Assembly: GCA_944385475.1 (NCBI GenBank) | Contig: CALWXJ010000021.1 | Coordinates: 1 to 64,000, forward strand | Length of the DNA stretch: 64,000 nucleotides | Reading direction: 5' to 3' | DNA from: an uncultured Oscillospiraceae bacterium | Lineage (GTDB): Bacteria > Bacillota > Clostridia > Oscillospirales > Oscillospiraceae | Shown here: in pieces, positions 52,611 to 60,157 of the stretch | How the letters are laid out: each line of letters starts with the position of its first letter | Numbering within the stretch: the stretch's first letter is position 1 | Notes under the pieces: model-generated | What the model saw: only the letters and a program-made list of their open reading frames with translations | What the model was told of the DNA's origin: nothing | Databases searched by the model: none | Position numbers and translations under genes: made by a program

Positions 52611-52715
52611 TTACTTGCGGTTTTCCTTCTGCTGACGCTGTTCCTGGTTGGTCTGCTTCTTCTGCTCGTTCTTCTGCTCATTCTGGTTCTTCTGCTGATT
52701 ATTCTCACGGGCCAT
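52611..52715 (-). CDS. Tiny Gln/Asn/Lys/Glu-rich protein
   Basis: Thirty-four residues: MARENNQQKNQNEQKNEQKK and a similar tail ending QKENRK. No hydrophobic core, so intrinsically disordered. A consensus AAGGAGG lies at the right distance, which argues it is translated. It could be a spore or nucleoid-associated mini-protein; no family assigned. Confidence 0.6.
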   Translation of the reverse strand: MARENNQQKNQNEQKNEQKKQTNQEQRQQKENRK

Positions 52716-52888
52716 GGGGTACACCTCCTTTCCGGCACAATTGATGACGGTGGATAGTGTTGACAAAGGAGGCGGGAAATATACCGAAAGGGCCACATTT
52801 TGGATTTTTTTTGGAGCAGCCAGAGCCTCCCTCTTCTCCCAGGGAAGAGGCCCTACAGAGAGGATACGGAGTGGAAGCTAAATTTTTA

Positions 52889-52917
52889 TTGACAACCCTT
52901 TTTAGGGGTGGTATACT
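52889..52917 (+). promoter_or_regulatory. Promoter of infC-rpmI-rplT
   Basis: TTGACA, 17-base spacer, TATACT. Confidence 0.88.
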
Positions 52918-52924
52918 ATTTCCG

Positions 52925-53062
52925 CAAAACAAAGAAGGCTGATTGCATCCGCCTCACCTTGCGCCTGCGGGCAAAAAGGTCAACAGCGTTGTTACGAGAC
53001 TGCCGAAGGGCGGTTTCTTGTTGCGCGGATGCCTTAGGGTATCCGCGTTTTGTGATTTTTGG
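52925..53062 (+). ncRNA. Leader of the infC-rpmI-rplT operon with terminator hairpin
   Basis: About 140 bases of structured leader. It ends in CGCGGAT / ATCCGCG (53024-53047) followed by TTTTGTGATTTTT, a terminator just before infC. Such leaders are the L20-binding autoregulatory element in Bacillus; the L20-binding motif itself is not resolved here. Confidence 0.65.
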
Positions 53063-53073
53063 ATGGAGGTGCT

Positions 53074-53598
53074 TTGACCATAGCTAAGTTAGTGCATGAA
53101 CTGAATGAGGACATCAATGACAAAGAAATTCGCCTGATCGGAAGCGGCGGCGAGCAGCTTGGCATCATGGCCCCGGCTGACGCGCTGAAGATTGCGGACG
53201 AGCAGGGACTGGATCTGGTCAAGATCTCGCCTCAGGCCACCCCTCCGGTGTGCAAGCTGATGAACTATGGGAAATTCCGCTTTGAGCAGAGCAAAAAGGA
53301 AAAGGAAGCCCGGAAAAATCAGCATGTGGTGGAGATCAAGGAGATCCGCATGTCTCCCGGCATTGATGTGGGCGATTTCAACACCAAACTGAAAAATGCG
53401 CAGAAGTTCATTGCTGATGGCAACCGGGTCAAAGTTTCCGTTCGCTTCCGTGGTCGGGAGATGGCCCATACCGATATTGGCAAGGATCTGTTGGATCAGT
53501 TTGCCCAGCAGTGCGGGGAAGTGGCCAATGTAGATAAGGCTGCCAAACTGGAAGGCCGGATGATGTCTATTTTCCTCTCTCCCAAAAGCGGGAAATAA
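53074..53598 (+). CDS. infC: Translation initiation factor IF-3
   Basis: Prevents subunit rejoining and checks start-codon pairing. About 174 residues. No ATG lies near the expected start: the frame reads TTG ACC ATA GCT AAG after GGAGG (53065-53069), so the start is TTG 53074 or, less likely, ATA 53080. A rare start is a known feedback device in infC. HELNEDINDKEIRLIGSGGEQLGIM and the C-terminal VKVSVRFRGREMAHTDIG are diagnostic. First gene of the classical infC-rpmI-rplT operon. Confidence 0.95.
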   Translation: MTIAKLVHELNEDINDKEIRLIGSGGEQLGIMAPADALKIADEQGLDLVKISPQATPPVCKLMNYGKFRFEQSKKEKEARKNQHVVEIKEIRMSPGIDVGDFNTKLKNAQKFIADGNRVKVSVRFRGREMAHTDIGKDLLDQFAQQCGEVANVDKAAKLEGRMMSIFLSPKSGK

Positions 53599-53634
53599 CG
53601 AAAGAATGTCACAGATACGGAAGGAGTTACGATT

Positions 53635-53832
53635 ATGCCTAAGCTGAAAACCCATAGCGGCGCCAAGAAGAGATTCAACCTCACCAAGACCGGCAAGATC
53701 AAGCGCGCCAAGGCCTATAAAAGCCACATTCTGACCAAGAAGGACACCAAGCGTACACGCCGTCTGCGTGCCGGCGGCTATGCCGACGCCACCAATATGG
53801 ATGCCGTGCGCAAGATGATCCCCTACAAGTAA
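53635..53832 (+). CDS. rpmI: Ribosomal protein bL35
   Basis: 65 residues, ATG behind [36 protein letters not shown] is the L35 signature (key block: [10 protein letters not shown]). Large-subunit protein, 36 bases after infC. Confidence 0.97.
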   Translation: MPKLKTHSGAKKRFNLTKTGKIKRAKAYKSHILTKKDTKRTRRLRAGGYADATNMDAVRKMIPYK

Positions 53833-53868
53833 GATTCCGGATACGTTTAGAATAGGAGGCTTTTACAA

Positions 53869-54219
53869 ATGGCAAGAGTGAAAGGCGCGATGATGACGCG
53901 CAAGAGAAGAAATAAGACCCTGAAGATGGCCAAGGGCTATTGGGGTTCCAAGTCCAAGCATTTCCGTGTAGCTAACCAGGCGGTCATGAAGTCCCTGACC
54001 TATGCCTATACTGGCCGCCGGCTGAAGAAGCGTGATTTCCGCTCTTTGTGGATCACCCGTATCTCCGCCGCCTGCAAGATCAACGGCATGAACTACTCCA
54101 CCTTCATGCACGGACTGAAGAAAGCTGGCGTTGAGATCAACCGTAAGATGCTCTCCGAGCTGGCGATCTCCAATCCTGCTGCTTTCACCCAGCTGGTGGA
54201 AATGGCCAAGAACGCCTAA
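53869..54219 (+). CDS. rplT: Ribosomal protein bL20
   Basis: 116 residues, ATG behind [35 protein letters not shown] and the C-terminal [17 protein letters not shown] are typical (key block: [11 protein letters not shown]). Large-subunit assembly protein and probable autorepressor of the operon through the leader. Last gene, with a strong terminator. Confidence 0.97.
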   Translation: MARVKGAMMTRKRRNKTLKMAKGYWGSKSKHFRVANQAVMKSLTYAYTGRRLKKRDFRSLWITRISAACKINGMNYSTFMHGLKKAGVEINRKMLSELAISNPAAFTQLVEMAKNA

Positions 54220-54241
54220 GGGACCTGCAAAAGTAAATTCT

Positions 54242-54276
54242 GCGGCCCGGATCTTTTGATCCGGGCCGCGTTTTTT
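54242..54276 (+). terminator. Terminator of infC-rpmI-rplT
   Basis: Twelve-base-pair stem GCGGCCCGGATC, loop TTTT, T-run. Confidence 0.9.
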
Positions 54277-54295
54277 ACAGAGTGAAATGTAGATC

Positions 54296-54335
54296 AAAGA
54301 GGGACCTGCGGCCAAAAGCCACAGGTCCCTCTTTT
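54296..54335. terminator. Bidirectional hairpin before the pspA gene end
   Basis: Thirteen-base-pair stem AAAGAGGGACCTG with its complement, A-rich and T-rich flanks. Likely serves the minus-strand pspA operon. Confidence 0.8.
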
Positions 54336-54361
54336 AGGAGATATTGAAAAGGAAAAACCCT

Positions 54362-55042
54362 TTACAGTCCCAACTCTTTCTTCAAGCGGGAGAGTTCATC
54401 GTCCACAGCTGCGTCAGCAGCGCCCTGGGCGTATTTTTTCTCCAGGGCATCCGCCTGGCTGACGGGCTTTTTATTCAGCTCTGCCATGGCGTTGGCGCTG
54501 TCCAGCATCTGGTCCGCCTTCTGCTCCATACGGTCAAAGGCGTTCATGGCATCTCCGGCCCGGTCAGAACCGGAGGAGACCTTTGCCATCTGCTGCTGTG
54601 TCTTTGCCACTGCCACCTTGGCCTTGATAGCGGCCTGGCGGGTATGGAGGGTCTCGATGTCCTCCACCAGTTTATCGTGCATCTGCCGCATTTTTTGGGC
54701 GTTTTCCCGGGCGGCGGCATAGGTGGCCTGCAGACTCTCTCCCGCCTGGGTCAGCTGCTGCTTCTTGCCTAAAAATACCCGGGCATCACCCTCATTGCCG
54801 GCCATCAGGGCCTTTTTGGCCAGATCTTCATATTTTTTTACTTCTGCCGCGTTTTCCTCCACCATGCGTTTGGTGCGGCTTTCCTCCGCCATGACAGAGG
54901 CGGTCTCTTTCTTTACTTCAGCCAAACTCTCCGTGAGATCCCGCAGATATTGATCCACCATTTTGGCGGGGTCCTCACAGCGGTCCAGCAAGTCGTTGAT
55001 ATTTGCCTTGATGATATCGCCGAAGCGCTCCAAAATAGCCAT
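54362..55042 (-). CDS. pspA: PspA/IM30 family membrane-stress protein
   Basis: Peripheral membrane protein that coats and repairs stressed membranes. 226 residues, almost wholly coiled coil. The N-terminal amphipathic helix MAILERFGDIIKANINDLLDRCEDPAKMVDQYLRD is the family signature (key block: NDLLDRCEDPAKMVDQYL). ATG behind AAAGGAG. It follows the Gly-rich membrane protein gene by 45 bases on the same strand, implying joint expression. Confidence 0.93.
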   Translation of the reverse strand: MAILERFGDIIKANINDLLDRCEDPAKMVDQYLRDLTESLAEVKKETASVMAEESRTKRMVEENAAEVKKYEDLAKKALMAGNEGDARVFLGKKQQLTQAGESLQATYAAARENAQKMRQMHDKLVEDIETLHTRQAAIKAKVAVAKTQQQMAKVSSGSDRAGDAMNAFDRMEQKADQMLDSANAMAELNKKPVSQADALEKKYAQGAADAAVDDELSRLKKELGL

Positions 55043-55087
55043 AGAATTGCTCCTTTCTGCATCTTGTGTGTGATGAAAAGCGGAATA

Positions 55088-56164
55088 TTACTCCTCGTCT
55101 TTGGGAGGTTGCTCATATTTGCGGGCCAGATCCTCTGCATCCTGGTCGCCAAATTTCTCCAGAGGTGTTTTTAAAATGTCCTCCATCTGTTTGCGCTGGG
55201 CCTCCTTATCCCGGAGGACCTTTTTTACCACCAGGAAGATCACAACGGCCACAGCCACCACTGCCACGCAGATCATGATCACCGGCAGGGGAGAGGTCTG
55301 CACTGTCATGATCCGCTCCGCGGTTTTTTCAAAGGTGAGAGAGAAGACCTCTTCTTCAGAGATGGAGTAGTCGTTATAATAGCGATCCAGATAGTCTGCC
55401 AAAATGGCGATTGCCTCTGTATCCATGACGGTCTTGGCCTGGGAGCCCACAGTGTAGCCACAGTTATAAGAGCCGTTGCCGTCGTCACAAAACACCAGCA
55501 GGAAATGCCCCTCATCCTGGAAGAGCTGCGGGTAGAGTTCCTCAGACAGGGAGGTCAGCTGGTCGGAAGAGGTGATCTCCCCGTTTGGAAGCAGGTAGAG
55601 GTAGGGCTGCACACCAGTGGCCTGATAGAAGTTCTTCATTCCGCTGGTCAGCGCATTGGGATTGGAGAACCAGCCGCCCTCATCCGTATAATATCCCGTC
55701 TCCTCTACAGCATCCGCGGGCAGCTTTTCCCGGGCATAGGTGGAGGCCTGGATATCATCGTGGCCATAACTGCCCCCGGAGAAAAAGATCCCTCCGAAAG
55801 AGGCGAAGAAGAACAGCAGCACAGCCACTACCATGAAGATCACCAGGCTGGTGGCGCATCCCATGCCGTCCCCCCGTTGGGGAGAAGGCCCTCCGCCCAC
55901 AAAGACGGGGCCGGTATGGATGACGGGCCGGGGCCGGAAAAACCATCCTCCGTGAGGCCGTGGGGGTCTTGGAGCCCGGGGGCCGCTAACCCCTCCTCCG
56001 GAGTGCCCGCCGGATCGTCCGCCGCCAAAGGACCGTCCGCTGGATCGCCCGCCGCCAAAGGACCGTCCGCCGCCGGAAAAGCCGCCGGAAGAACGCCCGC
56101 CGCCGGAAAAGCCGCCCCGGGAACCGCCGGAAAAACCGCCGCGTCCGCCGCCTGATCTGCCCAT
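55088..56164 (-). CDS. Membrane protein with Gly/Ser/Arg-rich N-terminus and TPM-like domain
   Basis: 358 residues. Residues 1-75 are low-complexity repeats of SGGGRSFGGGRSSG type (positively charged, disordered), then a Pro/His stretch, a membrane segment (about 105-128), an extracytoplasmic alpha/beta domain resembling TPM/YgcG proteins (about 140-285; FYQATGVQPYLYLLPNGEITS, HFLLVFCDDGNGSYNCGYTVGSQAKTVMD), a second membrane segment (about 295-317) and a charged tail. The DNA of the N-terminus is itself repetitive. First gene of a pair with pspA; likely a stress-linked membrane partner. ATG behind AAAGGAG. Confidence 0.75.
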   Translation of the reverse strand: MGRSGGGRGGFSGGSRGGFSGGGRSSGGFSGGGRSFGGGRSSGRSFGGGRSGGHSGGGVSGPRAPRPPRPHGGWFFRPRPVIHTGPVFVGGGPSPQRGDGMGCATSLVIFMVVAVLLFFFASFGGIFFSGGSYGHDDIQASTYAREKLPADAVEETGYYTDEGGWFSNPNALTSGMKNFYQATGVQPYLYLLPNGEITSSDQLTSLSEELYPQLFQDEGHFLLVFCDDGNGSYNCGYTVGSQAKTVMDTEAIAILADYLDRYYNDYSISEEEVFSLTFEKTAERIMTVQTSPLPVIMICVAVVAVAVVIFLVVKKVLRDKEAQRKQMEDILKTPLEKFGDQDAEDLARKYEQPPKDEE

Positions 56165-56273
56165 AGTCGCGCTCCTTTCCCAAAAGGCTGCTGATTTGCA
56201 GCTTATTTTATGCCATCAAAAGATCGCCGTCAATACAGGGGGAAGATTTCTTACAATTTGTTTTCAATCCCCT

Positions 56274-57323
56274 TCATTTTCTGGAAGAAGCGGAATAAAA
56301 ATAGGGGCCGACTCCCTCCTTGGAGGGGGAGGCATACGTCCAGGTGAACCCCTGGTCCACAGCGTACCAATCCCACGGCTGCGGCTCTTCCGCCCCTGCC
56401 AGGGACAATAGTTCCTCCTTGGAGACCAGCTGCGTCTGGGGCTGACCCTGGGGCGGCTGCTGACCGTAAAACACCAGGCACTGTCCCTCCGGCACCATGG
56501 AAAGAGCCATCAGGGCGGGCATGCCCTCCAGACAGGGAAGCAGCTTTTTCGCAAAGAGGTTCCAAAGGGGATTTTCTCCGCCAAGGACATACCGGCCCAG
56601 GTCAGATTCGGACACACCTGCTGTAAAGGCATCCAGCCACCGGTTTCTGGCAGAGCGGGCATCGTTGGGCACCGGCTCCTCCCAGGGCAGGATCATGGTG
56701 CCCACACAGCGGTGAATGGGCTGCCCCAGATCATAGAATTTGGCCTCATAATCCGTCATGACCCCCACAGGGCCGTTTTCGTGGAGGTGGTAGGTGACCT
56801 CGGACAGAGCAAAGCCAAACCGGGGCAGTTCCTCCAGGGAGAAGTCAAACAGCGGGCGATTGTCCGTCTTGAAATGGATCTGGCCCCCCTCCTTCAGAAC
56901 CTGGCGGTACAGCCGCAGGAAATTCCCATGGGTCAATCGCCGCTTGGCGTGACGGTTGCTGGGCCAGGGGTCGCAGAAGTTGATATAGATGCGGTCCACC
57001 TCACCTGGAGCAAAAAAGGAGGGCAGTTGGTCGGCGTTGGCATCTACAAAAAAGACATTGTGCACTCCGGCGTTGCGGCAGCGCTCCATGGCCACCACCA
57101 TGGCGTCGGGCACCATCTCGATGGCGATAAACAGAACATCAGGCTCCTGCGAGGCCGTGCCAGCGGTAAAGCGCCCTTTCCCGCAGCCCAGCTCCACCCG
57201 CAGTTCCCGGGCCTGGGGCATCAGTTCCCGCCATTTGCCCCGGCGGTCGTAGGGGTCGCGGATCAAAGAGGCGCCGCAGCGCTCCATACGGGGGATGAGG
57301 TTTTTCTTTTTTCTCATTCGCAT
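56274..57323 (-). CDS. trmB: tRNA (guanine-N7)-methyltransferase with long C-terminal extension
   Basis: Methylates G46 of tRNA using SAM. 349 residues; typical TrmB is about 215. Residues 1-215 are canonical: MRMRKKKNLIPRME, VELGCGKGRF (44-52, SAM loop), INFCDPWPSNRHAKRRLTH (114-132) and TDYEAKF (190-196). Residues 216-349 (DARSARNRWLDAFTAGVSESDLGRY... ending FYSASSRK; key block RNRWLDAFTAGV) match nothing I recognise and may be an added domain. ATG behind GGAGGG with a good promoter upstream. Confidence 0.9.
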   Translation of the reverse strand: MRMRKKKNLIPRMERCGASLIRDPYDRRGKWRELMPQARELRVELGCGKGRFTAGTASQEPDVLFIAIEMVPDAMVVAMERCRNAGVHNVFFVDANADQLPSFFAPGEVDRIYINFCDPWPSNRHAKRRLTHGNFLRLYRQVLKEGGQIHFKTDNRPLFDFSLEELPRFGFALSEVTYHLHENGPVGVMTDYEAKFYDLGQPIHRCVGTMILPWEEPVPNDARSARNRWLDAFTAGVSESDLGRYVLGGENPLWNLFAKKLLPCLEGMPALMALSMVPEGQCLVFYGQQPPQGQPQTQLVSKEELLSLAGAEEPQPWDWYAVDQGFTWTYASPSKEGVGPYFYSASSRK

Positions 57324-57434
57324 TGGGTGAACCCTCCGGTAGCAAAAATGGGCCGGGAAAGCGGTGCCGCTCCGGCGCCCGCCATGACGGCGCAGACAAG
57401 CGGCAAGATGCCCTGCCGCCTCAGATAGAATAAC

Positions 57435-57463
57435 AGTATATACGAAGGAGCGGCGTTTCGCAA
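57435..57463 (-). promoter_or_regulatory. Promoter of trmB
   Basis: Minus strand TTGCGA, 17-base spacer, TATACT. Confidence 0.65.
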
Positions 57464-57559
57464 GTGCCCTCCCAAATTTGTGCCCTCTAAGGAGAGATTG
57501 GATTTCGGGGAAAAGCCGCTGCTTTTTCCCGGAAGAAAAGCCAGGAAAAGGAAAGATAC

Positions 57560-57588
57560 TTGACAGGGGAGGAGGGCAGATCTAAAAT
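57560..57588 (+). promoter_or_regulatory. Promoter of the GDPD gene
   Basis: TTGACA, 17-base spacer, TAAAAT, 32 bases ahead of the start codon. Confidence 0.75.
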
Positions 57589-57620
57589 ATTTTCCGGCAT
57601 TTGGGAAAGGAGAGGGAAGC

Positions 57621-58670
57621 ATGGAGGCAGTTACAGGCAAAAAAACAGGAAAAAGGCGCTGGCTCCGGGCCGCGGCCATTTTGGCGGGGGTGCTTTGCGC
57701 ACTGGCTTTGGCGGGGGTGCTGATCGTACGCCACGACTGGTCCGGCGCACCTCCCATCTCCACCGCATCGTGCGCGAATCCCCACATTGCCGCAGATGGC
57801 ATCTGCCGCATATCCGCCCATCGCTCCGGAGGCGGGATCGCCCCGGAAAATACGCTGATGGCTTTTCGTAACTGTGTGGAAGGACAGGCGTTTTCCGTGG
57901 ATATTTTTGAATTTGACCTGCACATCACAAAAGACGGGGAGCTGGTCCTCCTCCACGATGACACGCTGGACCGCACCAGTGACGCAGTGGAGGTTTTCGG
58001 CTGTGAAAACGTGCTGCCTGCGGAGCACACTTATGAGGAGCTGCGCCAGCTGAACATGGGGGAGAGCTTCACGGCTTCCGATGGGACGACTCCATACCGG
58101 GGACTGCGGGGGGAGGACGTGCCGGAGGAGCTGCGGATCCTGCGGCTGGAGGATGCGTTTGCGTTTCTCCGGGAATACGGGGACTATGATTTTGTCATCG
58201 AGATCAAGGACAGCGGGGAAAATGGCCGCAAGGCCTGCGACCGCCTCTCCCAGATCCTGGAGGACTATGGCCTGACCCAGCGGGCCGTGGTGGGGACGTT
58301 TCACGCCGATATCACAGAGTATTTGGATGCGGCCCACCCGGAACTGCTGCGGTCGGCCAGTATGAAAGAGGTGGCACTGCTGTACGGCGCGTCGCTTTTG
58401 GGGATTGATGTTCCCAAGGAGACGTTTGCCTTTGACGCCCTGCAGATCCCCTGCACCTACTATGGCATCCGCCTGGATACCACCCGGCTCATCAACTATG
58501 CCCACGCCCGGGATATTGCCGTGCAGTTTTGGACCATCAACGATCCGGACACGGTATCGGAGCTTGCCGCCAAGGGAGCCGACTGCGTCATGACGGACTA
58601 CCCAGACATGGCCTATGCGGCGCTGTATGGGACTAACGGGGAAGGACAGGGTGCGGAAAAAGCCGCATAA
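57621..58670 (+). CDS. Membrane-anchored glycerophosphodiester phosphodiesterase
   Basis: Cleaves glycerophosphodiesters, or trims polyglycerolphosphate, outside the membrane. 349 residues, ATG behind AAAGGAG. One N-terminal segment (about 16-36). GDPD motifs: ISAHRSGGGIAPENT (His67, Arg68, Glu76), FEFDLHITKDG (Glu97, Asp99), LHDDTLDRT (His112, Asp113), and late Lys in EIKDSG. The C-terminal barrel ends VQFWTINDPDTVSELAAKGADCVMTDYP. Monocistronic. Confidence 0.92.
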   Translation: MEAVTGKKTGKRRWLRAAAILAGVLCALALAGVLIVRHDWSGAPPISTASCANPHIAADGICRISAHRSGGGIAPENTLMAFRNCVEGQAFSVDIFEFDLHITKDGELVLLHDDTLDRTSDAVEVFGCENVLPAEHTYEELRQLNMGESFTASDGTTPYRGLRGEDVPEELRILRLEDAFAFLREYGDYDFVIEIKDSGENGRKACDRLSQILEDYGLTQRAVVGTFHADITEYLDAAHPELLRSASMKEVALLYGASLLGIDVPKETFAFDALQIPCTYYGIRLDTTRLINYAHARDIAVQFWTINDPDTVSELAAKGADCVMTDYPDMAYAALYGTNGEGQGAEKAA

Positions 58671-58704
58671 AAAAGGCGGAGGGGCCGGGGCCCTTCCGCC
58701 TTCT
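58668..58704. terminator. Bidirectional terminator between GDPD and DegV genes
   Basis: Stem GGCGGAGGGGCC with GGCCCTTCCGCC-type complement; six A on the left (T on the minus strand). Confidence 0.8.
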
Positions 58705-58757
58705 TATATGACTGGATGGCTGCCTTTCCAGGGGACACCCCGGGCAGCGCAGGCAGC

Positions 58758-59609
58758 TTATTTCTTGTTGGGGAAAAAGGCAATGGCCACCACGCCCGGA
58801 CCGGTATGGGTGCCGATGGTGCTGCCGATGCTGGAGATGGGGAGATGGTCTGTTTTCTCCTCATAGACTGAGGCACTGTCAGCGATATATTTTTGCAGCA
58901 GATGGTCGCTCAGGCCGCTGTACGCCAGGCAGAAGGGCTTGGAAAAGTCAATGCCCCCGGTCTCCCGCATTAAGGTCATCAGCATGTTGTTGCCGTTTTT
59001 GGAGCCCCGGGCCTTCCCCAGGATCACCACCTGGCCGTGCTCAACGGCGATCACGGGCTTGATGGACAGCAGCGTTCCCGCCATAGCGGCGGCGGAGGAG
59101 ATGCGCCCCCCCTTTTTCAGATACTCCAGCGTGTCTAAAAGGGCGATGAGGCGGATCTCCTTTTTCTCCTGGTTCAAAGACGCCGCAATCTCCTGAATAG
59201 AGTGGCCCTGGTCCCGCAGCTCCATGGCCCGCTGGATCAAAATCCGCTGTCCCACCGTGACATTTTCGCTGTCCACCACTACGCATTCGGGGAAATCCTC
59301 CGCCGCGATGCAGGCGCTCTGGTAACAGCCGGAGAGCTTGGCGGACAAGGTGATGCACACTGCCTGATCCCCCCGGTCCCGGATCTTTTGGAAGGCGGCG
59401 GCATAGGCGTAGGGGGTCAGCTGGCTGGTGGTGGGGAGGATATCAGACTCAATGAGTTTTTGAAAAAATTGGGTGTGGTCAATATCCACGCCGTCCCGGT
59501 ACTCTTCGGCGCCGAAGATGGTCTTCAGGGGCAGGACCTCGATGTCCCATTCCCGGGCCTCAGCCTGGGTGATATCACTGGCGGAATCGGTAATGATGCA
59601 GATGCTCAT
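58758..59609 (-). CDS. DegV-family fatty-acid-binding protein
   Basis: Cytoplasmic fatty acid carrier, in staphylococci the FakB partner of the FakA kinase. 283 residues, ATG behind GAGGAG. ICIITDSASDIT, LPTTSQLTPYAY (fatty-acid carboxylate Thr/Ser), ITLSAKLSGCYQSA, LDTLEYLKKGGRIS and GTHTGPGVVAIAF are the family landmarks, in order. The kinase partner is not in the window. Confidence 0.93.
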   Translation of the reverse strand: MSICIITDSASDITQAEAREWDIEVLPLKTIFGAEEYRDGVDIDHTQFFQKLIESDILPTTSQLTPYAYAAAFQKIRDRGDQAVCITLSAKLSGCYQSACIAAEDFPECVVVDSENVTVGQRILIQRAMELRDQGHSIQEIAASLNQEKKEIRLIALLDTLEYLKKGGRISSAAAMAGTLLSIKPVIAVEHGQVVILGKARGSKNGNNMLMTLMRETGGIDFSKPFCLAYSGLSDHLLQKYIADSASVYEEKTDHLPISSIGSTIGTHTGPGVVAIAFFPNKK

Positions 59610-59762
59610 TTTGGATGCTCCTCATAGGGTTGTTGGGGGTCGGCGGCGGCCGTGGCAGGCAGCCGGAAGCCTTCCCGGGTAAAATGCTTCGTGCAGTATA
59701 CTATAATTTCCCCCTTTTCGCAAGCATAAATCTTCCAAAGATGGACAAAATGCGTCAAGTAC

Positions 59763-59791
59763 TTGACAAAGGGTTCGTTCCCTCTTAAAAT
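59763..59791 (+). promoter_or_regulatory. Promoter of the leuS T-box transcript
   Basis: TTGACA, 17-base spacer, TAAAAT. Confidence 0.82.
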
Positions 59792-59799
59792 AACTGCTG

Positions 59800-60058
59800 A
59801 TAATGACTTTGATGGGAAAAAAGACGGGGCGTCCCGCCTCCAGAGAGCCGGCGGAAGCTGCGAGCCGGTGGGGGAGCACCGTGTATCCTGGTCCCGGAGT
59901 TGCCCGCCTGAACCAACAGTAAGGCGGGCCGGAAGGCGCCGTTATTTGCCGGGCCCTACGGGGCGATGAGGGCCGCTTGGGCAACTGGCGGCTGAATCAG
60001 GGTGGTATCGCGTTTCGACGCCCCTGACCGCGTAATGCGCGGCCAGGGGCGTTTTTTC
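59800..60058 (+). ncRNA. T-box leader of leuS
   Basis: tRNA-Leu-sensing leader. The T-box core is GGTGGTATCGCG at 60001-60012, preceded by AATCAG. Stem I has AGAGAG (CCAGAGAGCCGG) and GGTG/GGGGG elements. A CTG in ATCCTGGTCCC is a plausible Leu specifier, not proven. Ends in a terminator. Confidence 0.88.
60019..60057 (+). terminator. T-box terminator of leuS
   Basis: Stem CGCCCCTG-A-CCGCG with CGCGG-C-CAGGGGCG, six T. Confidence 0.9.
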
Positions 60059-60157
60059 GGCGCCGCCCGCCGTGGTGCCACATGCCCCGGGAGACAGGGA
60101 TGTCCCATCTGCCCAAAAGGAAAATACCATTCCAGGAGAATGGGAAGGAGAGAGACC

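Noticed and set aside
55990..56160. Short repeats resembling a CRISPR or tandem-repeat locus
   Set aside because: They are the codons of the Gly/Ser/Arg-rich N-terminus of the TPM-like protein; no spacers of constant length.
57314..58505. Minus-strand frames across the GDPD gene
   Set aside because: Antisense to a clear GDPD with intact catalytic motifs; no ribosome site.
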